A program made the position numbers and the translations under genes. A stretch of DNA of 8,847 nt from an uncultured Aquincola sp. (lineage in GTDB: Bacteria; Pseudomonadota; Gammaproteobacteria; Burkholderiales; Burkholderiaceae), in the NCBI GenBank assembly GCA_937883885.1, contig CAKZXL010000371.1, forward strand, positions 1-8,847, read 5' to 3'. This document shows positions 1 to 6,963 of the stretch, in pieces. The notes beneath the pieces are model-generated. The model saw nothing but the letters and a program-made list of their open reading frames with translations. It was not told the DNA's origin and did no database searches. Each line of letters begins with the position of its first letter. The first letter of the stretch is position 1.

Positions 1-1053
1 AAACAGTACGGCCTGTCGGCCCGGGGCCTGGCCATCGACACCGCGATGGGCCGGCCCGAGGAGTTTCCGGACTTCACCGACTTCTACCTGGAGCGGCCCG
101 ACCCGGCGTCGGGCACCGTTGTCGTCTACGCGATGCTGGATTCGCCCAGCGTGGCCGGCGCCTACCGCTTTGCCATCGCGCCCGGCGACACCACGGTGAT
201 GGACGTGGATGCGGCGCTGTACCCGCGCAAGGCCATCGAGCGGCTGGGCATCGCGCCCTGCACCAGCATGTACCAGATGGGCGAAAACGACCGCCGCATG
301 GCCAACGACTGGCGGCCCGAGATCCACGACTCCGACGGCCTGGCGATGCACACCGGCGGCGGCGAATGGATCTGGCGGCCGCTGACCAACCCGCGCACGC
401 TGGCCTTCAATGCCTTTGCCGACCGGCAGCCGCGTGGCTTCGGGCTGCTGCAGCGCGACCGCGACTTCAACCACTACCAGGACGACGGCGTGTTCTACGA
501 CCGCCGGCCCAGCCTGTGGGTGGAGCCCAAGGGCGACTGGGGCGCGGGCTCGGTGCAGCTGACCGAGATACCAACGGTGGACGAGACCTTCGACAACATC
601 GTCGCCTTCTGGAACCCGGCGCAGCCGCTGGTGCCGGGGCAGGAGGCGCTGTTCGCCTACCGGCTGCACTGGGGCGCCGAGCCGCCGGTGCAGCCGCCGC
701 TGGCGCGCTGCGTGGCCACCCGCACCGGCCTGGGCGGCGTGGTGGGCCGGCCGCGTGCCTACTGGTCGTGGCGCTTCGCCATCGACTTCGCGGGCGGCGA
801 GCTGGCCCGCCTGCCGGCCGGCGCCCCCGTGGAGCCGGTGATCAGCGTCAGCCGCGGCAAGGTGGAGATCACCTCGGCGCGGCCGCTGGAAGCGATCAAC
901 GGCTACCGCGCGATGTTCGACTTGGTGCCGCCCGACGACAGCACCGAGCAGATCACGCTGCGCCTGTACCTGCGCAGCGGCGACCGCACGCTGACCGAGA
1001 CCTGGCTGTACCAGCTGCAGCCGCCGCCCGCGGGGGAGCGGGCCGTCGGCTGA
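1..1053 (+). CDS. opgD: Periplasmic glucan biosynthesis protein, OpgD/MdoG family (5' partial)
   Basis: The reading frame is open from base 1 and stops at TGA 1051-1053, giving the last 350 residues. Enterobacterial OpgG/OpgD proteins are about 510-550 residues, so the signal peptide and roughly the first 150-200 residues lie outside the window. Visible family blocks are GLSARGLAIDT near the edge, LDSPSVAGAYRF, TSMYQMGENDRR, HDSDGLAM, GEWIWRPL, RGFGLLQRDRDF, WVEPKGDWG and EIPTVDETFDNIVAFW. The family acts in the periplasm on the beta-glucan backbone of osmoregulated periplasmic glucans, and E. coli OpgG/OpgD have been assigned to glycoside hydrolase family GH186. The GENDRR and HDSDGLAM blocks look more like OpgD than OpgG as I remember them, and no opgH follows, which fits a stand-alone opgD. 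Choice of paralogue is less certain than the family. The internal ATG at 46 is not the start, because the conserved block continues upstream of it. Confidence 0.9.
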   Translation, partial: KQYGLSARGLAIDTAMGRPEEFPDFTDFYLERPDPASGTVVVYAMLDSPSVAGAYRFAIAPGDTTVMDVDAALYPRKAIERLGIAPCTSMYQMGENDRRMANDWRPEIHDSDGLAMHTGGGEWIWRPLTNPRTLAFNAFADRQPRGFGLLQRDRDFNHYQDDGVFYDRRPSLWVEPKGDWGAGSVQLTEIPTVDETFDNIVAFWNPAQPLVPGQEALFAYRLHWGAEPPVQPPLARCVATRTGLGGVVGRPRAYWSWRFAIDFAGGELARLPAGAPVEPVISVSRGKVEITSARPLEAINGYRAMFDLVPPDDSTEQITLRLYLRSGDRTLTETWLYQLQPPPAGERAVG

Positions 1054-1057
1054 AGGT

Positions 1058-1072
1058 CCACCTGAGCGGTGG
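1058..1072. terminator. Small hairpin between convergent stop codons (possible bidirectional terminator)
   Basis: CCACC (1058-1062) and GGTGG (1068-1072) form a perfect 5-bp stem with a 5-nt loop. It nearly fills the 19-bp gap between the stop codons of the glucan gene (+) and the lipoprotein gene (-). Neither side has a T tract, so it is not a classical intrinsic terminator. The position is suggestive, but a 5-bp stem is expected often by chance in DNA this GC-rich. Confidence 0.25.
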
Positions 1073-3145
1073 TCAGCTGCCCGGCGTGGCGGCCTGCCAG
1101 GCCTGGAGGTAGCGGCCGACCTGGGCGGCCATCTCCGCCGTGGGTTCGGTGCCGGCAGGCACGGCGATCAGGCGCCGCAGCACCAGCAGGCGACCATCGG
1201 CCAGCGACACCGGCCACCACTGCATCAGCAACTCGTTGCTGTCGTAGTAGGGCTGGACCAGGCGCACTTCCCCATCCGGCCGCAGCGACCAGGTGGCATC
1301 CGTGCCACCACGGCTGGCCGTGCCATCGGCGCGCAGCACGACGTGGTAGCTGCCGTACATCGAGTCCAGGCTCGTCACCCAGTCCTGCGCCATGTCGGCG
1401 GCCACCGGCGTGTACAGCTTGGCCAGCGGCGCCATCGGGATGACGTCGGCCCACGCTTGCGACGTGCCGATGCGGCCTTGGACCAGCCAAGCTTCGAGGC
1501 CCTGCGCATTGGCCGGGCGCAGGCGGGTGTAGCGCCATTCCACGCCGGCTGCGTTCTTCAGCACGAAGCTGCCGTCGGCCACGCTCAGGCTGCGGGTTTC
1601 GTTGGCGAAGGCCAGCTGGGCCTGGTTGGCGGCGGTCACCGCCATCACGTCGCTGTCCAGCGACACGTAGCGTTCGGTGCCCTCCTTGACCACCGGCCCC
1701 GCCCAGCGGCTGCCCACCGGCAGGTCGGCGGCAGCGATGGGGTAGGCGTCCAGCCGGCTGGCCAGGCTCTGCAGGTACCAACCGGTGCCGGCTTCGGGGC
1801 TGATGGTCTGGCCGGTGAGCGGCCCTTCCAGCGCCACCTGGCGCACACGCTGCTGCACACGCGCCAGCTTGCCGCCCAGCAGCTGCAGCTGCAGGCCGGT
1901 GGTCTCGAAGCGCACCTGGCCGTAGGTGGTGCCGTCGGCGTCCAAAGGACCATAGCCCTCGGACGCCAGCGGCTGGCCGTAGCTGAGCCACAGTTCACCG
2001 TCCTGCACCACCCAGGTCAGCGCATGCGGACCGTCGGCAGCCGTGGCCACGCCGGTGCCGTCGGCCCGCAGCAGCCAGTGTTCGCCGCCGCCGGCATCGT
2101 CGTACAGCACCAGGCTCATGGGGTCGCCGCGGGGGCCGGCAAAGGCGGCCGTTGGCGCCGCCAGCAAGGCGTCGGTCGACGCCGTGTACCAGCGGGCCTG
2201 GTCGCTTTGCAGCAGGTCGTCGCGCAACGTGCGCACCGCCGCCGCATCCCGCGCAAAGGCCCAGCTGTCGGCCTTGCCCGCCGGCAAGGGCACACCGCCG
2301 TCGATCACCAGGCGCAGTGCCGTGGCCACCATCAACGCGGCATCGGCACCCAGGGCGTCGCGGGCCTGGGCCAGCGCAGCCCCGGTGGCGGGCGCTCCGG
2401 CCGCCGGCCGCGACAGCAGTGCGGCCACCGCGGTGCTCAGGTGCGACACGTTCAGGCCCGGCGCGGCAGCGGCCGTGACCTGGCCGCTGGCGTCGACGCC
2501 CGCAGCCACCTCGCCGGCGCTGCCGGCCAGGCCCACCAGCCGCACCGCAGCCTGGGCGCCGGTGCCGGTGGCTTCGATGCGCACCACGTCGGCCTGGTTG
2601 TTGGCGGTCACCTCCACGCGGTAGCGGCCGGCGGCGTCGGTGGTGGTGTTGAAGCTGGTCTTGCCCACGGCCACCGTCACCGGCGCGTTGGCCAGCGGCG
2701 CATCGGCCACGGTGCCGCTCAAGGTCATGCGGGCCTGCACGGCCACGGTCACCGGCACGTCGGAGCGGATGCTGGCACCGCTGGCGGTGTAGCTGAAGGT
2801 CTCGGTGCCGAACCAGCCGGCATCGGGCGTGTACACCAGCTTGCCATCGACCATGCGGGCGCTGCCATGCGCGGGCTTGCCGACGGCGGCCACGGTCACC
2901 GGCCCTTCGTTGCTGGTGTCGTTGGCCAGCACGTCCACCGTCACCGGCGTGTTCCAGGCGGTGGCGGCGCTGTCGGCGTTGGCGTCCAGCACGCTGGCGG
3001 TGCCGCCGTCGCCGCCGCAACCGGCGGCCAGGCCGGCGACCAGGCAGGTCGTGGCCCAGCAGGTGGCGAGCATCCATCGCGGCCGCGGCGCGCGAGCGAA
3101 GGGCAAGGGGCCATGACGGCCGGGCGGGCAAGGCTGGTGAGGCAT
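1073..3145 (-). CDS. Predicted lipoprotein with Ig/cadherin-like domain, function unknown
   Basis: The product is 690 residues. I chose ATG 3145-3143 because AGGAGT lies 5 nt upstream; the frame is open further upstream but without a better signal. A long basic n-region (R18-R23) leads into a hydrophobic stretch and a lipobox LAAGC, with C43 as the predicted lipidated cysteine. Gly at +2 argues against inner-membrane retention, so outer membrane is likely. Residues 59-137 resemble a bacterial Ig/cadherin-like repeat: the DVLANDT motif at 71-77, then [20 protein letters not shown]. Residues about 141-195 ([17 protein letters not shown], then [10 protein letters not shown]) resemble a carboxypeptidase-regulatory-like beta sandwich. 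After an Ala-rich helical-looking stretch (about 225-330), the C-terminal 350 residues are beta-rich and I do not recognise them. They hold two similar segments, each starting LRADGT (359-364 and 604-609). I see no catalytic motif. It converges on the glucan gene and diverges from metG. A surface-binding or structural role is only a guess. Confidence 0.85.
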   Translation of the reverse strand: MPHQPCPPGRHGPLPFARAPRPRWMLATCWATTCLVAGLAAGCGGDGGTASVLDANADSAATAWNTPVTVDVLANDTSNEGPVTVAAVGKPAHGSARMVDGKLVYTPDAGWFGTETFSYTASGASIRSDVPVTVAVQARMTLSGTVADAPLANAPVTVAVGKTSFNTTTDAAGRYRVEVTANNQADVVRIEATGTGAQAAVRLVGLAGSAGEVAAGVDASGQVTAAAAPGLNVSHLSTAVAALLSRPAAGAPATGAALAQARDALGADAALMVATALRLVIDGGVPLPAGKADSWAFARDAAAVRTLRDDLLQSDQARWYTASTDALLAAPTAAFAGPRGDPMSLVLYDDAGGGEHWLLRADGTGVATAADGPHALTWVVQDGELWLSYGQPLASEGYGPLDADGTTYGQVRFETTGLQLQLLGGKLARVQQRVRQVALEGPLTGQTISPEAGTGWYLQSLASRLDAYPIAAADLPVGSRWAGPVVKEGTERYVSLDSDVMAVTAANQAQLAFANETRSLSVADGSFVLKNAAGVEWRYTRLRPANAQGLEAWLVQGRIGTSQAWADVIPMAPLAKLYTPVAADMAQDWVTSLDSMYGSYHVVLRADGTASRGGTDATWSLRPDGEVRLVQPYYDSNELLMQWWPVSLADGRLLVLRRLIAVPAGTEPTAEMAAQVGRYLQAWQAATPGS

Positions 3146-3150
3146 GGGGT

Positions 3151-3156
3151 ACTCCT
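3151..3156 (-). promoter_or_regulatory. Shine-Dalgarno of the lipoprotein gene
   Basis: On the minus strand the sequence reads AGGAGT, five bases (ACCCC), then ATG. This strong site decides the start at 3145 over the upstream in-frame ATG at 3268 and over the internal ATG at 3073 (Met25), which has only a weak GATGG upstream. Confidence 0.75.
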
Positions 3157-3165
3157 GGCGACGGT

Positions 3166-3186
3166 GCGGCCGGTCCATCCGGCCGC
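3166..3186. repeat. Perfect 8-bp all-GC inverted repeat in the lipoprotein leader
   Basis: GCGGCCGG (3166-3173) and CCGGCCGC (3179-3186) are exact reverse complements around a 5-nt loop (TCCAT). Read toward the lipoprotein gene, the hairpin ends 9 nt before the Shine-Dalgarno, so it would sit in the 5' leader if transcription starts upstream, or could be a dyad operator. There is no T tract after it. Its role is unknown. Confidence 0.5.
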
Positions 3187-3312
3187 TACTGCGGCGTGCA
3201 CTCTCGGCCGCCCCGCCCGGTGTTGGCATCCTCAGCGCGCAGGAGCCAACGGCCGGTTTCTCCTGCATCCGAAGGACACGGCCGCAGCCCGGCGTGGCCG
3301 GCAGGGCTTTCC

Positions 3313-3318
3313 TACAAT
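3313..3318 (+). promoter_or_regulatory. Putative -10 box of metG
   Basis: TACAAT matches the sigma-70 -10 consensus TATAAT at five of six positions and stands out as an AT-rich island in GC-rich DNA. It would place the transcript start about 35 nt before the metG ATG. No good -35 hexamer is visible at 16-18 bp spacing (the region reads CCGGCGTG), so the assignment rests on the -10 alone. Confidence 0.4.
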
Positions 3319-3360
3319 CCCCGATCGCCCCGGCGGCCCCAATGCCCCGGCGTGCACCAC

Positions 3361-5403
3361 ATGACCCACCGCAAAATCTTCGTCACCACCGCCCTGCCCT
3401 ACGCCAACGCGCCCTTCCACATCGGCCACATGATGGAGTACATCCAGGCCGACATCTGGGTGCGGCACCAGCGCATGCAGGGCCACGAAGTGCACTTCGT
3501 GGGCGCCGACGACGCGCACGGCGCGCCGATCATGATCGCGGCCGAGAAGGCGGGCAAAACGCCGCAGGCCTTCGTGGCCGAGATCGCGGCCGGCCGCCAG
3601 CAGTACCTCGACGGCTTCCACATCGCCTTCGATAACTGGCACTCCACCGACGGCCCCGAGAACCACGAGCTGGCGCAGGACATCTACCGCGCACTGCGCA
3701 AGGCCGGCCTCATCACCGAGCGCTCGATCGAGCAGTTCTTCGACCCTGTGAAGAACATGTTCCTGCCCGACCGCTACATCAAGGGCGAGTGCCCCAAGTG
3801 CGGCGCCCAGGACCAGTACGGCGACAGCTGCGAGGTGTGCGGCGCGGTGTATTCGCCCACCGAGCTGAAGAACCCGTACTCGGCGCTGACCGGCGCGGTG
3901 CCGGTGCTCAAGACCAGCGTGCACTACTTCTTCCAGCTGTCGTCGCAGCGTTGCCTGGACTTCTTGAAGGAGTGGACGCACTCGGCCGGCCGCCTGCAGC
4001 CCGAGGTGCTGAACAAGATCAGCGAATGGTTCGCGGTGGACGAGCATGGCCACGGCGGCCTGGCCGACTGGGACATCAGCCGCGATGCGCCCTACTTCGG
4101 CATCCGCATTCCCGACACCGAGGACAAGTACTTCTACGTGTGGCTGGACGCGCCGGTGGGCTACCTGGCCTCGCTGAAAAATTACTTCGGCAAGATCGGC
4201 CGCGACTACGACGCCTTCTTCTCCGACCCCGCGGTGGAGCAGATCCACTTCATCGGCAAGGACATCACCTACTTCCACACGCTGTTCTGGCCCGCGATGC
4301 TGCATTTCAGCGGCCGCAAGACGCCCGACCACATCTACGTGCACGGCTTCCTGCAGCTCAGCGGCGAGAAGATGAGCAAGAGCCGCGGCACCGGCCTGTC
4401 GCCGCTGAAGTACCTGCAGCTGGGCATGAATGCCGAGTGGCTGCGCTACTACCTGGCGGCCAAGCTCAACGGCCGGGTGGAAGACGTGGACTTCAACCCC
4501 GACGACTTCGTGGCGCGGGTCAATTCCGACCTGGTGGGCAAGTACGTCAACATCGCCAGCCGGGCCGCGGGCTTCCTGAACAAGCGCTTCGGCGGCCAGG
4601 TGCTGCCGGTGGCCGAGCTGCCGGCGGCGGATGCCGCCATCCACGACCAGATCGTGGCGGCGCAGCCGGCGCTGTGCCAGCTGTTCAACGACCGTGAATA
4701 CGGCAAGGCGCTGCGCGACATCATGGCGCTGGCCGATGCGGTCAACGGCTATACCGACGAGAACAAGCCCTGGGAACTGGCCAAGAAGCCCGAGCAGGCC
4801 GAGCGCCTGCACCAGGTGTGCAGCACGCTGATCCGCGCCTTCGAGCTGCTGACGCGCCTGCTGGCGCCGGTGCTGCCGGCCACCGCGGCCAGCGCGGCGC
4901 AGTTCCTGAACGTGCGCTTCGAGCGCAGCATCGGCCCTTCGCAGGTCGAGCGCATCGGCGAGTTCAAGCACCTGCTGCAGCGTGTGGACACGAAGCAGCT
5001 GGAGGAACTGCTGGCCCCGCCGCCGGCGCCCAAGGTGGTGCCGGGCGGCGAGGACATCGCGCCCGAGATCAAGATCGACGACTTCAGCAAGGTCGACCTG
5101 CGCATCGCCAAGATCGTGAATGCCGAAGCCGTGGAAGGCAGCGACAAGCTGCTGCGGCTGACGCTGGACGTGGGCGAAGGCCGCACCCGCAACGTGTTCA
5201 GCGGCATCAAGTCGGCCTACCGGCCGGAAGACCTGATCGGCAAGCTGACGGTGATGGTGGCCAACCTCGCGCCGCGCAAGATGAAGTTCGGCGTCAGCGA
5301 AGGCATGGTGCTGGCTGCCTCGCATGCCGACGAGAAGGCCGAGCCCGGCATCTTCGTGCTGGAGCCCGGCCCGGGCGCGCAACCCGGCATGCGGGTGCGG
5401 TAA
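3361..5403 (+). CDS. metG: Methionyl-tRNA synthetase
   Basis: This cytosolic enzyme charges tRNA-Met with methionine, using ATP, for initiation and elongation. The product is 680 residues, close to the 677 of E. coli MetG. The class I catalytic core starts with [15 protein letters not shown], the HIGH signature at residues 20-23. The zinc knuckle is CPKC...CEVC with Cys144, 147, 157 and 160, a single-knuckle form as in E. coli. The KMSKS loop is at 337-341. The anticodon-binding helical domain contains NKPWELAK with Trp471, matching the anticodon-contacting Trp of E. coli MetRS. After a Pro-rich linker, residues about 570-680 ([14 protein letters not shown]...) form the EMAP-II/Arc1p-like OB-fold tRNA-binding domain used in dimeric bacterial MetRS. 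ATG 3361 is chosen because homology begins there; the in-frame extension to 3196 looks non-coding. No clear Shine-Dalgarno precedes it. Nothing is missing or broken. It converges on the PEP-CTERM gene. Confidence 0.98.
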   Translation: MTHRKIFVTTALPYANAPFHIGHMMEYIQADIWVRHQRMQGHEVHFVGADDAHGAPIMIAAEKAGKTPQAFVAEIAAGRQQYLDGFHIAFDNWHSTDGPENHELAQDIYRALRKAGLITERSIEQFFDPVKNMFLPDRYIKGECPKCGAQDQYGDSCEVCGAVYSPTELKNPYSALTGAVPVLKTSVHYFFQLSSQRCLDFLKEWTHSAGRLQPEVLNKISEWFAVDEHGHGGLADWDISRDAPYFGIRIPDTEDKYFYVWLDAPVGYLASLKNYFGKIGRDYDAFFSDPAVEQIHFIGKDITYFHTLFWPAMLHFSGRKTPDHIYVHGFLQLSGEKMSKSRGTGLSPLKYLQLGMNAEWLRYYLAAKLNGRVEDVDFNPDDFVARVNSDLVGKYVNIASRAAGFLNKRFGGQVLPVAELPAADAAIHDQIVAAQPALCQLFNDREYGKALRDIMALADAVNGYTDENKPWELAKKPEQAERLHQVCSTLIRAFELLTRLLAPVLPATAASAAQFLNVRFERSIGPSQVERIGEFKHLLQRVDTKQLEELLAPPPAPKVVPGGEDIAPEIKIDDFSKVDLRIAKIVNAEAVEGSDKLLRLTLDVGEGRTRNVFSGIKSAYRPEDLIGKLTVMVANLAPRKMKFGVSEGMVLAASHADEKAEPGIFVLEPGPGAQPGMRVR

Positions 5404-5494
5404 GGCTCAGCGAGCGCGGGTTCCGCCGCCGGGCCGCCCCAAGGCGGAACGCTCCCCCTCGGGGGGGGCGCGAGCGTAGCGAGCTTGGGGGCAG
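5404..5494. repeat. Nested inverted-repeat element between convergent genes (likely dispersed Burkholderiales repeat / bidirectional terminator)
   Basis: The whole metG-PEP-CTERM gap is one structured GC-rich element. GTTCCGCC (5420-5427) pairs exactly with GGCGGAAC (5443-5450). CCCCAAG (5437-5443) pairs exactly with CTTGGGG (5484-5490). Inside the latter, CCCCC (5454-5458) faces a run of eight G (5461-5468), and CGCTC (5450-5454) can pair with GAGCG (5472-5476). The first two stems share base 5443 and interleave, so they compete. The pattern of CCCCAAG, a C-run/TC/G-run turn, GAGCGTAGCGAGC and CTTGGGGGC resembles a short sequence I remember as scattered at gene ends in Rubrivivax-type Burkholderiales; this is recall, not a search. 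It ends 2-3 bases after the stop of the minus-strand gene, so it probably forms the 3' end of both transcripts. Confidence 0.65.
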
Positions 5495-6736
5495 TCATCT
5501 CCGACGAGCGGCGGCGCCCAGCAGCGCCAGGCCGCCCAGCATCAGCGCATAGGTGCCCGGCTCGGGCACCGGCGCGGTGGCCAGGTCGGCGTTCACACCC
5601 AGCGCGATGAACTGCGTGAACTCGCTGCCCGAGAAGTTGTTGTCGGCCACCAGCATCAGCGTCTTGCGGCCGGTCAGGTCGGCGCCCCAGGTGATGCCTT
5701 CCACGTTGTCCAGCACCAGGGCCGATCCGTCGTCGTTGCGCAGCGTGCCCAGGTCCAGCAGCAGCGACTTGCGCATCGCGCTGAAGCTGGCGCCCTGCAG
5801 CGAAGCCAGCGAGGCCACGTCGGTGGCGCCCACGGTGTCGGTCAGGTACAGGCGGATGTTGTAGCCGATGCCGGTCGCGAACGAGCGCTCCATCGCGATG
5901 AAGCGGCCATCGCTCACCGCCAGCATCTCCACCAGACCGTTGTCGGCAAAGCCGCCCGGCGTGGGCGCGTTGACGATGGCGTCGGTGCGGTACACGTACT
6001 CGGCGGTGCGCTGGCCGCTGGCCAGGTTGAACTCCGCCACGCGGCTGTTGCTGCCGGCGGCCAGCGAAGCGGCCGGGCCGTCCTGCACCAGCGCGCCTTC
6101 GGTGGCCACGTAGGCGCGGCTGCCGTCGGTCGAGAGCGTCAGGCTCTCGAAGGCCAGGTTGTTGCGGATGCCGCGGTCGCCCGCCGCGGTGCCGGCGGCG
6201 CTGCCGGCCGGCAGGTAGGCCGTGGGCACCTCGAAGCTGCGCATCGGCGTGCCGTCCAGGTACATCTGGCGCAGCGTGGGGTTCTGGTACGTATTGCCGC
6301 TGCGCAGGCCTTCGTTGGTCCAGAGCAGCGAAGGGCCGTTGGCGCCGCGCACCAGGCGGATGGATTCTGGGTCGACGCCGTTGGCCGCGAACGGCTGGCC
6401 GTTGAGGTCGCGCAGGGTGGTCACGCCGGTGAACTGCACGCCGGCGCCGCTGGCGTTGTTGGCGCGCTGGAACTGCGCCACGTCCAGCGTCATGCGGTAG
6501 TAGCGCGCGGGGTTGATCTGGCTGCGGTCGTCGCTGATGGCGACGTAGCTCTGCGTGGCGGCGTCGTAGTCGATGCCGGACAGGCCGCCGACCTGGGTGC
6601 CGGCGAACACGGTGCCGGTGGTCAGCGTGGCCTGGCCGATGTAGTCCAGCGGGCCGGCGGCCAGCGCGGCCGAGGTGGCAAAGGCCAGCGCCGCGGCGGC
6701 GGCCAGCGGACGGATGAGCGAGGCGAATGCGGTCAT
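5495..6736 (-). CDS. Phytase-like esterase-family exported protein with PEP-CTERM sorting signal
   Basis: The product is 413 residues, starting at ATG 6736-6734. This start gives a clean Sec signal peptide (MTAFASLIRPLAAAAALAFATSAALAA, cleavage near 26-27), although no good Shine-Dalgarno precedes it. Residues about 45-382 match my memory of the 'esterase-like activity of phytase' family: LSGIDYD (52-58), YVAISDDRS (64-72), FTGVTTLRD (102-110), DPESIRLV, RNNLAFESLTLS (191-202), YVATEGALVQDGPAAS, YVYRTDAI, DNGLVEMLAV, AMERSF, DNVEGITWG and LVADNNFS (362-369). The fold is probably a beta-propeller; the substrate is unknown and phytase activity should not be assumed. The C-terminus is a textbook PEP-CTERM anchor: VPEPG (390-394), a hydrophobic helix (396-410) and RRR at the very end. 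It should be cleaved by an exosortase and released or attached outside the cell. It converges on metG and diverges from the SulP gene. Confidence 0.92.
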   Translation of the reverse strand: MTAFASLIRPLAAAAALAFATSAALAAGPLDYIGQATLTTGTVFAGTQVGGLSGIDYDAATQSYVAISDDRSQINPARYYRMTLDVAQFQRANNASGAGVQFTGVTTLRDLNGQPFAANGVDPESIRLVRGANGPSLLWTNEGLRSGNTYQNPTLRQMYLDGTPMRSFEVPTAYLPAGSAAGTAAGDRGIRNNLAFESLTLSTDGSRAYVATEGALVQDGPAASLAAGSNSRVAEFNLASGQRTAEYVYRTDAIVNAPTPGGFADNGLVEMLAVSDGRFIAMERSFATGIGYNIRLYLTDTVGATDVASLASLQGASFSAMRKSLLLDLGTLRNDDGSALVLDNVEGITWGADLTGRKTLMLVADNNFSGSEFTQFIALGVNADLATAPVPEPGTYALMLGGLALLGAAARRR

Positions 6737-6954
6737 GGTGTTGTGCGGGGTTGAAACGACGACCGCGCATGCTGGCCGCGCTGCATGACCTGGACATGAA
6801 AGCGGATGGGCCGGCGCACAATCAGGGCTGTGACCGAGGTACTCCGCACCCTGCCGCTGCTGCCGCCCTCCCGGCGCCGCCGCTTCATGGCGCGGGTGCA
6901 CCACTGCGGTCCTCCGGCGGCGGCTTTCCGGCCCGTTTTTTCCTGCAGCACCCC

Positions 6955-6958
6955 GGAG
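6955..6958 (+). promoter_or_regulatory. Ribosome binding site of the SulP gene
   Basis: GGAG followed by five bases (ACCGC) precedes ATG 6964. It decides the start over the upstream in-frame ATG at 6727, which would add 79 residues without family resemblance and would overlap the start of the divergent PEP-CTERM gene. Confidence 0.65.
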
Positions 6959-6963
6959 ACCGC

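Noticed and set aside
3196..3360. 55-residue N-terminal extension of MetG
   Set aside because: The extension is Pro/Arg/Ser-rich, covers the putative promoter and has no counterpart in MetG. Homology begins at ATG 3361.
1343..3364. 673-codon plus-strand frame opposite the lipoprotein gene
   Set aside because: Low-complexity Gly/His/Arg/Gln product with no ribosome binding site and no recognisable domain. The minus-strand frame has a lipobox, a good Shine-Dalgarno and recognisable beta domains.
3232..5382. 716-codon open frame antisense to metG
   Set aside because: The product is rich in His, Gln, Arg and Ala with no domain or signal. It mirrors metG exactly and is what the antisense of a highly GC3-biased gene produces.
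6791..6822. Possible SulP promoter TGGACA (6791-6796) with CACAAT (6817-6822)
   Set aside because: The spacing is 20 bp, too long for sigma-70, and both hexamers deviate from consensus. Not strong enough to list as a feature.
6895..6902. 8-bp palindrome GGTGCACC in the PEP-CTERM/SulP gap as a possible operator
   Set aside because: A single short palindrome without a partner or spacing pattern is expected by chance in this composition.
6911..6941. GC-rich stretch followed by six T before the SulP ribosome binding site, resembling an attenuator
   Set aside because: I could find no stem longer than 3-4 bp directly before the T tract, so it does not form a credible intrinsic terminator.
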